Below are positions 33,657 to 46,278 of a DNA stretch of 64,000 nt, in pieces. The translations under genes were made by a program, and so were the position numbers. This DNA is from Rhodamnia argentea (taxonomy: Eukaryota; Streptophyta; Magnoliopsida; Myrtales; Myrtaceae): NCBI RefSeq assembly GCF_020921035.1, contig NC_063157.1:11134001-11198000 (forward strand). The letters are read 5' to 3'. The notes below the pieces were generated by a model, which was not told where the DNA came from, did not search any database, and worked only from the letters and a program-made list of their open reading frames with translations. The first letter of the stretch is position 1. Each line of letters begins with the position of its first letter.

Positions 33657-34633
33657 GGAAAAAATTATCAAAAAAGTCTTAAATCTATTTTAATTATGCC
33701 AATTTAATTCTAAACTTTTTTTATCTACCGATTTAGTCTTAAACTTTTGCAATTGTGTCAATTCAGTTCATATGGCGAATTTTAGCTGGTCAGCGACGAC
33801 GTAGACGTTGGCCATTTGGCGACCCAATATCTAATAATTTTTGTGAATTTTCATGAATTTTTTCCTTTTTCCATTTTTTTTTTCATTTTTTGTTTTCCTT
33901 CCCTCCCCTTCGTCTTCCCCTTCCCCTTCCCCTTCCCCGTTCAACCTCCTCCTTCCCCTTCCCCATTTTACCTCCAGTCGGTCGCCGGCCAAAGGACGAT
34001 CGCCGAGGCTCTTGCCGGCGTCGCTAGGTCGGGCCGGGCGAGGGCAAGCCTCGCCATGGCCGGGCAAAGGCCGACATCGCTAGCCCGGATCTAGAGAGGT
34101 GGAGCCTTGCTACGGGCGGGCGGGCGGGCGAGATCAAGCCTCGCCCGGCCATGGCGAGGCCGACGAGAGCCTCACCGAGGTCCGGCGAACACGCAACCAT
34201 GCATGATGTGGATCGGCACGGTAGCCCTCGACATGTAGAACCACGGTGGGGGCTGAGGTGCGGGGGCGAGGTGAAGGCAGAGATGACAGGTTGTGGTTGT
34301 AGATGGTGGCGTGGTGGGTGGCCTACTAGTTTGATTCCTCTTCTTCGGTGAACTGGTGTAGAAGCAGAAGAGCAGGGAAGTTGAAGTCGAAGAAGGGGAG
34401 GGGAAGGGAAGAAAAAAGAATAAAATAAGAAAAAAAAAAAATAAATAAAATAAAATAAAATATTAGTTAACCGGCATGCCGATGTCCACCTCAGAGCTAG
34501 CAGGCCAAAATTTACTGGAAGAACCGAATTGGCACAATTGCAAAAGGCTTTAGGACTAGATCGTCCAAAAAAAAAGTTTAGGATTGAATTAGCACAATTG
34601 TAATAGGTTTAGGACTTTTTTGATAATTTTCCC
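33657..34633. mobile_element. MULE-like non-autonomous element with GC-rich core
   Basis: The ends are GGAAAAAATTATCAAAAAAG at the left and the complement of GGGAAAATTATCAAAAAAGT at the right. Both continue with TCTTAAATC or TCCTAAACC and repeats of AATTGTGCCAATT-like sequence. The flanks AATTTTTAT and CATTTCCAT agree only in part (6 of 9), so the target duplication is uncertain. The core has a TTCCCC run, GCCGGCC and GGCGGGCGGGCGGG, and CTCGCC/GGCGAGG motifs. Confidence 0.65.
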
Positions 34634-35176
34634 CATTTCCATGCGTGATGTCGGTTCAATCGACGAACAAGGAGGGTGAGCCCTTTTTAAACGAACCAGT
34701 AGTATTGCTAAATCCCTCAATTGTCATCAGCACATTCCACCACTTTTTTTTGGCATCCACTACCTTGGGTCCGAGGTTCACATGAAGGAAAACACCTCCA
34801 TGGCCTTTTCATTAATTAGTCTTCGTCTTCATCTCACATGGAATCATACTCCCTTCTCATGTATTGAAGAGTTGGCAAAGACAAAATCAGACATTCTGAA
34901 ATGGTGGAAGATTCGAGCGATTAGTTTTGTGGTTCTTTCCACCATGACTCGCGACTTGCAGATCCCACCATCGTCTATGGTATCTTGTCGGGTCATGTTC
35001 AGCACTAGCCAACGAATCTCGGAAGATGACACTGACGTTGTATCATTTGATTCTTGGTGAGGAATACTCAACCATGTTGCTGATTCAGTCTGACCTCTCT
35101 CTATCCCTCTCTTTCGCCTCTCAGAGTTTCAGCCTTTTTTTCGCCTCTTCGACTTCTGGAGGGGAGGGATTTGACC
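34634..35176. other. intergenic, no gene seen
   Basis: No gene or element was recognised between two transposons. Confidence 0.4.
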
Positions 35177-36048
35177 TAGGGCTTGTTTTGTTCAATTTTG
35201 GAAAAATATTTTTTAGAAAATGCAAATATATTTGGGCTAAAGGGGATTTCCAAAATGCAAGTAGTATTTGGTAATGTGTATTTTACAAATACATTGGAAA
35301 GTAACTTTGACGTAAATTTCGTTTGGTGAAAAATACACCTTGTAAAGTATTTTTAGTTTTTGAAAAAAAAAGAATTTTTACTATTTAAAAAAAAACTTTT
35401 GAACTACTTGCAACGGCCAATTGCCGACGGTCGATGGGCGGCAGTGAGCGGCGGTTAGCGATCCAACGGGCAATAGGGGCGGCGATCGTCGAGCGACGAT
35501 GGTGAGTGGCGGGTGTCGGTCAACGGGCGACAGTAGGCAACAATCAATGAGCGGCGGTGGGCGGCGGGTGGTGGTCGATGGGCGATAGTTGAACGTAGTC
35601 GGTGGTGAGCGGCATGTAGAGGTCGACGGGTGATGACGAGCAACGGGGGGCGACGGTCATCGAGCGGCGGCTATGAGCGGCAAGTGGCGGTCGACGAGCA
35701 ATGGCGAGCGAAGGGGGGCTATGGTGAAGGCGGTCGATTGACGATAGCGGACGGCGGGTGGCTGCGGCGACAGCAGTGGTAGGCGGGCGGCGATCGGCAG
35801 TAGACGACATATGGCGAGAGGTGGAGGTGACAAAGTTAAAAGAAAAAAAAAATTAGTTGTATTCCGGAAATGCAACTTTTCAAAATACCTTCAGAGCTAC
35901 TTTAGGCTAAAGGCCTTTAGGGGCTTTTAAAAATGCAATTACATTTTCTCAAAATTGATCAAAAAAACAAACCAAATGCTATTTGTATTTAGCCAAGGGA
36001 CTTTAGAGCCCCAAAGTCCTTTGCAAATATTGAACTAAATAGGCCCTA
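35177..36048. mobile_element. TIR element with GC-rich minisatellite core
   Basis: The ends TAGGGCTTGTTTTGTTCAAT and the complement of ATTGAACTAAATAGGCCCTA form inverted repeats of 20 bases. Matching phrases continue inward (GGGCTAAAGGGGATTTCC against its partner near 35905). The core, 35405-35830, is a degenerate tandem repeat of GGCGGTCGACGGGCGAT-like units. No clear target duplication was found, because the end TAGGGC is followed by sequences that do not match. The superfamily is undecided (hAT or PIF-like). Confidence 0.65.
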
Positions 36049-37499
36049 GATCTCTCTTCCTCTCCTCCCTCTTTGGTTTCTTTTTTATTTTTTTGTTTCT
36101 CTTATTTTCTCTTTTTTATTGCTCTACTCCGGTCTAGTTCTAGGTCAAGGTGCTTTGCTTTCCTGATCATGGATCTGGGAGCTTTTCTTTCCCGATATAG
36201 TCCTAGATCTACCAATTTTAATGAATAAGCACTATGTCACCGGTTTCGATGGCGTTCACAACAGCACACATGCCAGATTTGTGCCCGCTCAACATGTTTT
36301 TGTCATATGCTCTGCCGTCTCACACTTGCTAAAAAGATCGCTCTCGCGGGTTTCCGATTTGAGCTTGCTCGACATGTTTTTATTTTCTTCATATGGTTAT
36401 AGTATTGGGGACGCCAAATCTAAGAACACAACGCTAGAACACAAATTGTAACCACAGATGGAGATCCCAGGGTATCCTCATCGCTAATGATGATGTGTGA
36501 TTTGGTAATCAGCTGCCGATCCTTTTGCTTAGACGCGGTCACTGATTTATTCTTGAAGAACAAGCGTATGCCTACCTCCTGCCACCATGCTTTGATGATG
36601 AACCTTGATTTCTGGATTTTCGTTTGTTTTCCAGTTCTATGAACCCAGTGCATCACAACCCATAAATCATGGGCAATCCACTAATATAATTAGGTTAATA
36701 CGAAGCCATTCGAATGAGCCTTGTGATTCCGGACCCACGATAAGAAAATGCTGGTTAGCCTTTTGCCGATATCTCGAAATGAAGCAGAGCTTTTGCTTGC
36801 AACTCAAGACTGTCTAATCGTTCTAAGATCAGATCAACACGCGCTCGCGTCGTACTCTGCCTCTCCTAGAGATTGCTGCTCAATGCTGACTTCACGACCG
36901 AGCAATGCCGGCCCCAAATGCTCTCGTACTACATATCCAACACAACGAGGTGGGCCCAAAATCCTGAGCGACAAGACAACACCTCGCCGCTCCAAACAAG
37001 AACAGCTCCTCGTACGGACAACGTTGATCTCTGTTGAGCAGAGAGATCAGTGGTACTGGTACCAACGAGGTTTGTCTGCTCTTTCACAATCACTTTGTCA
37101 TCAATCATCAAACAGTTTGGCTCGACTCGGCGGGCCAACTTTCCTTCACAACCGATCCAGGTCAAATGAACTGCATGCAATTGCAATCCCACAAACCAGT
37201 CGTTTCATGGAACACCCAGAAACATAATTGAACAAGAACAACCCCACTAGACGGGCAAAACAGAGAGCGAACAATCCTACGATGACACCAGAGAACTTAC
37301 GAGTTTAGAATCGACCGTGGAAATAGACTCCCCGACCCGAATTGTCGTTACTGCTATGCTACTAAGCCATTTACCACATCGACATTGCACATTAGAGTTA
37401 CACAAACAAATTAGTTGACCGACCGCCTAATGCCAAGCCCAACGCTAGAGAGAGACCTGAACAGACTTGAGAACCCCACAGAGCAAACCCTCTCATATC
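36049..37499. other. intergenic, probably including the HMGA 3'UTR at the right
   Basis: Open frames of up to 159 codons occur on the plus strand, but they have no recognisable domain and I do not call them genes. The last few hundred bases before 37500 probably hold the 3' end of the HMGA transcript. Confidence 0.35.
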
Positions 37500-38723
37500 C
37501 TAATTTTCTACACTCACTTCAGTCATCGGCGCTTTCACCTTCGGGGGCCTGCCTCTCGGCCTCCCGGTCCCCACAGCAGACGCCGTTGCCGCCTCCGTCA
37601 ATCCACCCAACCCTCCAGTCGGCTTCGCCATCTTCCTCGGCCGCCCCCTCGGCCTCCCGCTGCCCGTGGAGACCTTGGGCTTCACTGGCTTTGGCATGCT
37701 CGGGTCCTTTGGAGGGCGGCCCCGAGGCCTCGCCGGCCCCGGCGGGGCGGCTTTGGTGGGCAAGGGTAACGGCTCCTTGGGCTTCGGCGGCCGGCCGCGG
37801 CCACGGCGGGGCGGCGCGTTGGGGTCGGGTATCGTGTAGTTGTTCTTCCAGAAGACGAGCTCCCCGCTCTCTTTCATACGGTTGAGGTGGTGCGACAGGA
37901 GTTGGGAGTGACCTGCTGGTAAGTCTCCGTACTTGGATTCTAAGTACTTCGAGATTGATGTCTTGTTGGACCCATTCGGCTCCTTCAATGCGTCCAGTGC
38001 TACCATAATCATCTGTCATGACACATCTCAAAGAAAAGGAAAAACAAAGAAGAATCAAAGGGTATCATTAGACAGAGAAAGCAAACTGAGAGTGTAAAAA
38101 TCTTGATCTTCATCTCCATGACAAGGATTCAGAGAAACAGGAAAAAAATTTCTCTAGGATCTGAACCATTACTGCATTTTTCATTTACCAAGAAAGGAAA
38201 GAGTCAGGGTGGAAATAAAAATTAATTAGCAGGACCTCAATCTTGGAGGGGCAAAGGTTTAGGGTTGGATCAAGTGATCAACCCAGTGAATTCCACTAGA
38301 TTTTCATTTTTTTACCCCGAAATGTGGACGAACCTTAGCTCGATTTAGTAAGCACGCCCCAATTCGGATCCAGATTGCGACATTCACCCAAACCCAAAAG
38401 AGAAAAAAAAAATTCATTTGCCAGTATATCAAGAATTTGTGAAGTTAAATCGAAGCAAACGATCGTGAAACAGATACTACGCCAAGCAAAAATGCCATCT
38501 TGAACGAGACGTCAAAATCCAAAAAAAATAAAGAAAAATTTTCGGCTCGAGCATTTCCCAGACCCATCACAGGAAAATACCCAAAACCCCCAGACCACCC
38601 TGAAATGACAGCAACGAAGCCATACTTCAACTACCCATCTTTGATTCCATTATACAAACCCCAAAAGACATGGTCTTTGCAAGAAAATTTCTGCCTTTCT
38701 GCTAATTTCTACAGGAGGCTAGA

Positions 38724-38754
<31 letters not shown>

Positions 38755-38817
38755 GGTGATGTTTACCTCAGGATAAGAAGGGAGTGGTGGAGGCTTATTA
38801 AACTCTGCAGCAGCCAT
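37500..38817 (-). CDS. HMGA: HMGA-type protein, linker-histone domain plus four AT-hooks
   Basis: Two exons join in frame: 38817-38767 (51 bases, MAAAEFNKPPPLPSYPE) and 38012-37500, giving 187 residues. Residues about 14-80 form the H1/H5-like globular domain (ALDALKEPNGSNKTSISKYL ... LLSHHLNRMKESGELV). Four AT-hooks follow at about 86-94 (RRGRGRPPK), 112-120, 137-145 and 168-176 (each PRGRP with P or R next). This is the architecture of plant HMGA (HMG-I/Y) proteins, which bind the minor groove of AT-rich DNA in the nucleus and shape chromatin at promoters. The AT-hook exon is much more GC-rich than its surroundings. The intron (38013-38766) holds a (GA)n run. Confidence 0.93.
38719..38755. 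repeat. (GA)n microsatellite in the HMGA intron
   Basis: GA units with one interruption (GATA). A second GA/CA run at about 38834-38860 lies in the presumed 5'UTR. Confidence 0.9.
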
Positions 38818-39251
38818 TAAAGTTGCAGAGACCGAGAGAGAGAGACACACACACACACTCACTCTCAGACAGAAAGAGAAAGAGAGACTCTGGAGCTACG
38901 ACAGTCCTAAGGCAGTCCCCACCGAGCAGCTACAAGCAACCCGCAGAGGTGGTTCCTCAAGAACAGTAGAATTAGACTTGAGCAAAAAAACCAAAAAAAA
39001 AAAAAAAGCAAAAGAAAAGGAAAGACCCAAAAAAGAAAAGACGAAAAGATTAAAAAAAAGGAGAGACGAGGGAAGTGGATTGCTTTTAAGGGCATTAAAT
39101 TATGAATTTCTGTTTTAATTTCTGCTGGAGACATGGACGGATAGGATGGCGATGGCGACTTTGATCCAAGGGCGTGTGATCTGCCATGGAGGGGTCGGCC
39201 AGATCGATGACGTGGCAGGGGCATTACAGACGAGCTTGGACTGTGTGTGTG

Positions 39252-39262
39252 GCATTTATATA
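39252..39262 (-). promoter_or_regulatory. probable TATA box of HMGA
   Basis: On the minus strand, ATTATATATAAATG lies about 440 bases upstream of the start codon. It implies a leader of about 400 bases, which contains the GA/CA-rich tract. Confidence 0.5.
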
Positions 39263-39269
39263 TAATACA

Positions 39270-41111
39270 AAGGTTCGGGCAGAAAATAAAATAAAAAAAG
39301 TAATATTTGAATACGTAAATACAAAGGTTATCTCCTGTGTATAAATATTTATAAAAAAGAGGAATTTTTTTTTTTTTTAAGGCATCACTTGTCGCTCAGT
39401 GTCAAATGGTCCCCCACCCACCAACAGGCGTTTCCCTCGGATCATGTTCATGTGGATCGCCGACGTTCTCATGCGATGTGTTTACTTTAGACCATTTGGA
39501 TACCGGCAGTCTTACGTGGAGTCGAATTTAGTTATTCCGAATAAGCACTCCTTCGATGTTCGGGGGGAGATGGGTAGGGTTGGCTCAGCTGCGATTGCTC
39601 TTGGTCAGTCCGAATGGGGTTGAGATTCCGCTCTCCGCTATTTCATGGGATCTTAGAGGGACCGGAGCAGGTCAATCAGAAATCATTCCGGGCTTTCGAT
39701 TCTAGCTTAGTCCAACCGTCTATGGTCCCTTTCGTTGAATCGGGTATCTCGATAGGGTAGCTCGTGATGAAACGTCTAGTCTACCAAAGAAACGATTTTG
39801 GCTGGACGAAAAAAAAAAAAAAAAAAGGAACCGTTCGGTTGGGTTCGGTCAAGGATTGCATCATGTCTGGACTCTTCACCGGAGACTGACTCGAGTCAAT
39901 AGTTGGTCACTATATCACCTTTGAACTTGCCTGAGTTTTCCATACTACAACAAGAAACTGAGAATTCTGCACGGTGTGGAATTGATTAGGTTCCCCCACA
40001 ATTAAGCGGCTTCACTTGGGACAAAACTTTGATTTTATGCTTCACCTTCCGAGTGATAGTTGGCCACTATCCTAGAGAGAGAGAGAGAGAGAGCCATTTG
40101 AAGTAGCTGGTGCAAGACATTCAAGTTTTTCTTGAATGTCCTTTTGATATCAAACCTAATGCTGGTCATCGTCGGACCGTTACTTTGTTAGCCATTGGAA
40201 GGAAGAGTGTGCATACCGGAATCAACCATGTCCGATTTGAAAAAAAAAAAAAACGAATCTATTCGACTAGGAGTTGGCCCTATCCATCTGTAGTTGCTTA
40301 CCAGCAAGCGATGAGAGCAACCCTTATTTGATGCGCCTAGTTTATACTGCTTGGTTAGTCATGTCACTGGAGATGATTAGGCAATGAGAGAACATCTTCA
40401 ACTGGTATCTGATTTTGTTGTCTGTCTGATTGCATCGCGTTTGACTAAGGAAATTGGTTAGGATTGATTTAGCAGGTTGCACGAATGCGAGGAAAAGTGC
40501 CTTGCAATTTCAAGGATGAAAATGCTGTCATCGAGGCCCTTTGACATGCTTGCCGCTCACTCCGTCCATCTCTTGTTGATTCTGCTTAAAAAATGTCCTT
40601 CCTATCAGACTTACATGTTTCGATTATGGGCAGATGCTAACCACAGTGATTGGGAAAGGTGCAGTCAGAAGATGCAACTACATGCTGCAATGACTAGGTC
40701 TACATCTCATTTTTTCAGTCGACGTTGGAAAAAGAGAGAGAAAATCGGATCATACCTTATGATTGCAGCACTCAGTTTCTCAAAGAATGATCGATCAGTC
40801 ATACATATCGATTTAGATTGATGTACTCTGCAGAAAGATACATTCGGACATACTTTTTCCTAATGTTACAATGTAGAAGAACACGGCCAAGTAGTTCTAC
40901 TCTAATATTTGGAGCGACCTCGTTTTTCTTGAACCACTCAATTCAACCAAGATCTATGAAATAACATGTCATGACCTGAGGATGAAACATATGAACAGAT
41001 TCGGTTGACAAAATTTCCTGCTTCGCAATTCAGCAAAGCGAAACAGATGAGAACAAAGATAAATAAGAGCAAGCACACGTGTTCAGGAGATTGATTGAGC
41101 AAATCGTCACC
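39270..41111. other. intergenic, no gene assigned
   Basis: Two plus-strand open frames of 73 and 114 codons (40110-40331 and 40477-40821) have no recognisable family. A GA run lies near 40075-40093. The right end probably includes the 3'UTR of the MyoB gene. Confidence 0.35.
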
Positions 41112-44100
41112 TTAGTTGCCCTCATCCGTATTCCTCGAACGGAGCTCAACGCCCTTCAAGTCGCGGAGGTGTTGCAGTATTTCTTGGAGAAGATTCATCC
41201 CCTTGTCGCCCTTCTGAATGGAGTTCATACAATGCTTTAGGAATTCTCTATCTGCTTCGAGGGCTTGTAGCCTCTCATAGACGTGGTCGACCTCCTCCTC
41301 GATGGCTAATTTCTTCCCGTCCTCCTCAAACTTGGAGATGTTTTCACTTGGATCCTGAACAACCATACCATCTTCAATTTCAGTTTCTTTGGCATCCAAA
41401 AGAGGAAGCAGTCTTTTCGCCATCAAGCACATTGTCTCCTTTTCAGGATGGTAGTTTTCATTCGGTTCTTTCGGAAGTGTGTCCAAAACCCCATTGTGTT
41501 CTGGGCAAGTAAAATTGTGACGCTCGTCAGAGTCATTCTCGTCATAGATTGAGAATTGCTCATTCAAGTTCTTGTCATCCATGAACTCTTCGTTACTACT
41601 CATTATGAGTAGCTTCTCCTCCAGTTCCTTCAGTTGATCGAGAATGGACAGTCTCTCTTCCTCGAATTCTGCCAAGGAGTCGTCAAGAGAAGTCATGTGC
41701 TTCACACAATCTAGCGCCATCTCCTCCAAATTTGAAACTTCATCGGTCGGAGCATTGTTGGGGGAATTAGTTCCTTGGTGGCCACAGAGGAGGCCAGCAT
41801 CATTGCCTCTCAACTCATGGTTCAGATCAATGTATAGATTGTCACTGTCTTCTGCATTATTGCCGAAGTCGGATGAGCTCTTACTACTCCAATTTTCAGG
41901 GCGGGTGCTTCTCATTGCTCTCATCCTCTCCATGGCTTCATAATCCGAAACTTTCTGACGGTACATGACCAACTCTTTCTCAAGTTCTTCCTTCTCTCTT
42001 TCTCTCTTGATCATGAGCTCGTTTAGAAGCTGCAAGGCTTCCTGGTCGTACTCGGACTGTTCTTCCATCATCCTCTGGTATTGCAGTGCTTCCATTTGCA
42101 TTGCCGCCTTCTCCTCTTGAAGCCTCGTGATCATAGCCATGGTCTGGTTGGTGGCCACTGCAGAGGCACTCCTCTCCTCCTCTAGTTCAGCATATAATGC
42201 ACTCAGAGCTTTTCGCTCTGCTTTTAGAGCCACCTTGAGCCTTTCGATGGATATCACCCCATCACCAACTTCCATCTCACTGAGCACACTTCCGTCCAAC
42301 GACTCTTCTATAGAAGATTCTCTTTTCTCGGACAGCAGTAATTTCTTATGTAAACAATGTAGACTTTCCACCGAGGTTGGTGTTTCAGGAAACTTTTCTT
42401 CCTCAGCTTCAATCTCCGTTGGTTGGAAATTGATTGGATTTGCTTGACTCTCGGCGGTCAACATGGTCTCTTGCACATAACTCTTTCCTGCATCTGCCGG
42501 GCCTGGAGGGAACGTACCTACATGACAATCTGCTTACTGATCAACTCTATACACTTACCGTTTAAGTACTCAGTTCTTGCACTAGAAGGAAATGTGACGC
42601 TTACCATGTCCGTCCTGAGGTTCAAACTCATTTAAGGAGTCAGTGATGTCGGCATTCTGTCCCTTAACGAGAGAGAGATTTTCTTTCGAGAGTTGTAATG
42701 AAGTAAGTAGTTTTTGAGGGTGTGACTGATCAGAAGTGGGAAGTTTTGCACTCCTGGCAGTGAGATCTGCTGCTATTTCCATGCAACCCATTTCATCCTT
42801 CAATATTGCACCTGGCGCAAAAAAAGTTATTTTTATGGAAGGTAAGGATTAGTTGTCTTTGGGCCAGTATAGGATAAGTTCAGAATAAATGCAACACTAC
42901 ACGAAGTAAGATGCTGCAAGAGCCTACTATACCAGTACCTGTTGGTTCATTTAATTCCTCCATCCCGTCTGCTTCAACCTTGCTATCATCAGCTTCCAAT
43001 GTTTGAGCTGCTCGAGGAACTGAAGCGTCTTCGTTTTCTAATTTCCCCTCTTCAGATGGGAGAATTGAAGCGCTCTCAACATCAACCATGTAAATTCCCA
43101 ATTCCTTCATCTCGGCATAGGCCGACTTCTTTATTTCGTCATCCACTATGAATGATTCTCCTAAGAGACCAATTTCGGTCTCGAAAACCAAATTCGAAGT
43201 GAAGGCTGCATCGTGCTGATGATCGCACTTGCGCAGATGTTCCTCTACCAAGGCGTGGAACTTCGTGTTTTCATTGGTGGAATAATCTATCAGATCCACA
43301 GGGATCACCCGATGCCAATCACAAGCATCACAGTCCTTGTGTTGCAGATCAATGGCATTGAGTAAATCATCTTCGTCACGACAAGATATTGTACTCTTTC
43401 CTTTGGAAGTTGGACTCCTATTGCTCACGCCGTAGGAGTACTTCTCTGTAACCTCTGAAGTAGCTTCCTTAATGTCCTCATTACCGTCTTCCTTTTCATT
43501 CCACAGTATGCTCGACAAGGACTTTGAATAATCTTCCTCGGATGCTTCTCGAAAACTAAAACTATCAACATCAGAAAGTACCTGATGATCCTCCGATACG
43601 CCTTCGGCTTCGTCATTGTGATCTTCTATCTCACGCAAACTTTCCCTCTGATTTTGCAGTCCATCAGGTTTCTTCAGCTGTTCACATTTGGATCCTGCAT
43701 TCTCATCAACCATTTCTTCGATTAAGAGGTCTCCTTTCTGGATAACATCCGAAGTGCTCCAAGAAGGCTTCCATAGCAAACAAGAAGGGTGCCATTTACC
43801 CGTTAAGTTCTCTTTGCAGCATGAGCAGCTTAAAATGTCATCTCCATTCTGGCATGTATCCTCCCTTACCATAGAGACAAATGCTGTCCTCGTCATGCCG
43901 TTTGATGTGTCTGGAACCGGCCTAGAGGCGAAGCAGTTGTTGCACATACCTTGTGATTCAGCCAACTTATGATGATTTGAACAGAAACTCAACTTGGAAA
44001 TCTCAGCAGCATGGGTCTCACACATCTCGTCAACAAAAGAGTAATCTGCTTTCTTGCTGTGCTTCAATACGCGGTCGATTCTGCAGCACCATGGGCACGG

Positions 44101-44265
44101 GGGCTTAAGGCCGAAGAAGTGGGCAAACTTTGAGATGAGATAGCCGAACAGAGAGTTCAGCAGAAGCATTGAGATGAGAACCCATTCGAGGGCAGCATAT
44201 ACCAGAATAGCTATGATTCTGTGGGTGTTCCTGTGCAACATGGTTGCAAACTTGTTGGCAGCCAT
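41112..44265 (-). CDS. MYOB3: myosin-binding protein (MyoB, GTD-binding/DUF593 family)
   Basis: Three exons join in frame: 44265-42939, 42811-42605 and 42517-41112, giving 979 residues. The start is MAANKFATMLHRNTHRI; an upstream in-frame ATG at 44310 was not chosen because the family begins at MAANKF. A hydrophobic membrane segment lies at about 15-45, followed by the cysteine-rich PCPWCCRID and more CxxC pairs. The middle is acidic and serine-rich. Residues about 597-705 form the coiled-coil GTD-binding domain (IERLKVALKAERKALSALY ... ITRLQEEKAAMQMEALQYQ). A further coiled coil lies near the C-terminus. MyoB proteins bind the tail of class XI myosins and sit on moving endomembrane vesicles, driving cytoplasmic streaming. 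MYOB3 is chosen over MYOB1 and MYOB2 mainly because its Arabidopsis neighbour is DHAR3. Confidence 0.92.
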
Positions 44266-44306
44266 GTCCGTGGCTTTCGTCGTCTTGTCTAAACCAACCA
44301 CATAGA

Positions 44307-44308
<2 letters not shown>

Positions 44309-44346
<38 letters not shown>
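44309..44346. repeat. (GA)n microsatellite in the MyoB leader
   Basis: About 18 GA units (CT on the coding strand) directly upstream of the start codon. Pyrimidine-rich leaders are frequent in plants. Confidence 0.95.
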
Positions 44347-44349
<3 letters not shown>

Positions 44350-46278
44350 GTGGCTCAGTGTTGCTGCCTAGTTACAGTGTGTCAAGAGTTTATCAGGTGA
44401 ATGCCACAGTTCCATTTCTAAGTGTGGTATTTCTAACGTGTCCAGGCATTAGTATGGGATGTCCATGCCCATGGAAAGAGAATGTCTGTCTACATTATCC
44501 ACAGGACGAACTAGGAATAGGTTTGATAGGTGGAAACACACACTTCCTGGAATCAAGCTCCACGGAGCTTGATTAGCGCTGCTTCACGCGGGATCGTAAA
44601 GGTGAACAGACAACATAGGCCCACCTGCCACGCCATGGCATGGCAAACGCTCGATGCCACAACAGCTTTGTCGGCTTACTCGGATATCATCTATATAATC
44701 ATCCCAGGGAAACAAGTTCCCCGTGTATACAAAACTTCCATCCCTTGTATCAGTCATTGAGCCGCTCCCTTTCCCTAGAGCGCGCAAGGTTTCTTCTTTC
44801 TTGGTCATATTGGCGGAATAGATCTTGATTGCTGTCCCTAGGCACCTTTAGTTTTTACCATTTGGAAAAGAAGAACCAGCAGGAGTTGCTAACAAAAGGA
44901 TAGACAGTACATGAAGACAACCGACGAAATTCAATGTCGAAACTGTCCCATTTCACCTAGGGTGCATCATAAGTCCTGTACAGGTTTCCATTTCCAATTC
45001 ATGGGGTTCTACTCATGTTTACAGCATCATTACAACTTGCAAGGATTTAAAAATGGGAGTGAAGGGGCAAGAATGATGAAACATGGGGGGTCAAATAGTG
45101 GCAGGCATCATGGTAAAGTTAAGAAAGAGGAAGTCCTTGAAAAAGAAAAAGTGAAAGATAATGGACCAAAACCAGGAACCTTGATTCTGACCCTAGAGCT
45201 TTTGTACAGAAATAAAAAGAAAAGAAACAAACTAAAGTGCTGGGGTCAAGGCCTCTGCCTCAAGCTTTTGCTTTTCCCCTGCTTTTAGAAAAGCTTCTCC
45301 TGGATGTAAAGTCTAAAATTCAATGGAGTTTGGTATGAACCAACTAAACATTTAGACTTAAACAGAGCTTCTTTTCCTAGGGCTGATATATAAAAAAAAT
45401 ATACTATCTGAAGCCAAAAACGTGGCCCATTTTCCTAATATTGCAGAGTCTCTGAGATCTCGAAATAGATTCTGGACGTCGTTCACAATTATGCTGAGTC
45501 GCAACCGGCTTATGTAAAGATGGCATCTCATTATGTGGAGTGGATCCCAGGGAAAGTAGGATCACATGACAAACCAACTTATTGTAGGCCCAAACAAAGT
45601 AATGATGCAAGCACTGAGGTCTTCCTTCCAATACTATCATCACATTCAATCAAGGCGATTTACATGCATGAACCAGGCCTTTAACCTTCAACCCCAACGA
45701 ACAATACCATCCCAGATTTATGAAGTCCGCTTTTATCTCGAACTACATGGGCAGAAATAGCCAGTGAATTGAGTTATTGGCTTTGACAAGAGGAAATTCG
45801 CAGCCGCGGTGTGCATATTGAAACCAGAGAAGTAAGGATAACTAGCTGCAGGAGTTAGTAGAGGTGCTCTGCAAAATCATTATTCACTCCATAATCCTGA
45901 AAAGGATGCTTCTTGGTTCTACATGCAGGTACTACATGAGGCTAAAAGGCACATTCTAATAGGCCAATTATTGGTCTTATTTGCCTCTCCTACAGATAAG
46001 AAGCTGGCTGATTTAATAGTGTTTCTGAACTTTATGACATCAAGACATTTTCATACCATGTATGCAACTGCGTCCTCTTGAAAAAAGATCATGAGCTTGC
46101 CTAGCTTTCTTGACATGCTTGATAATGAAAGAGCAGGAAAAAGCAGAGTCAGCTGACAACTAATGAGCACCCATTTCTTTTCTTCTTCGCAATTCGGTGT
46201 GTCCAATTAATGCGTTCATCCTAAAACTACTTGGGCCTTTCTTTTTCCCATATATGTACAAGAGGAGTATCCAGAAAC
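44347..46278. other. spacer between MyoB promoter and AAF 3' end
   Basis: A TATA-like ATTATATAGATG occurs on the minus strand near 44698 and could belong to MyoB. No gene was recognised. The right end should contain the 3'UTR of the next gene. Confidence 0.4.

Noticed and set aside
36748..37227. 159-codon plus-strand open frame
   Set aside because: No recognisable domain and low-complexity-like composition. It lies downstream of HMGA and is probably chance or 3'UTR-related.
37415..38058. Long open frames overlapping the HMGA exon in other frames
   Set aside because: They are shadows of the GC-rich AT-hook coding sequence, which fits family length, domain and splice sites.
40110..40821. Two plus-strand open frames between HMGA and MyoB
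   Set aside because: No family recognised, no convincing splice or promoter pattern. RNA-seq would decide.
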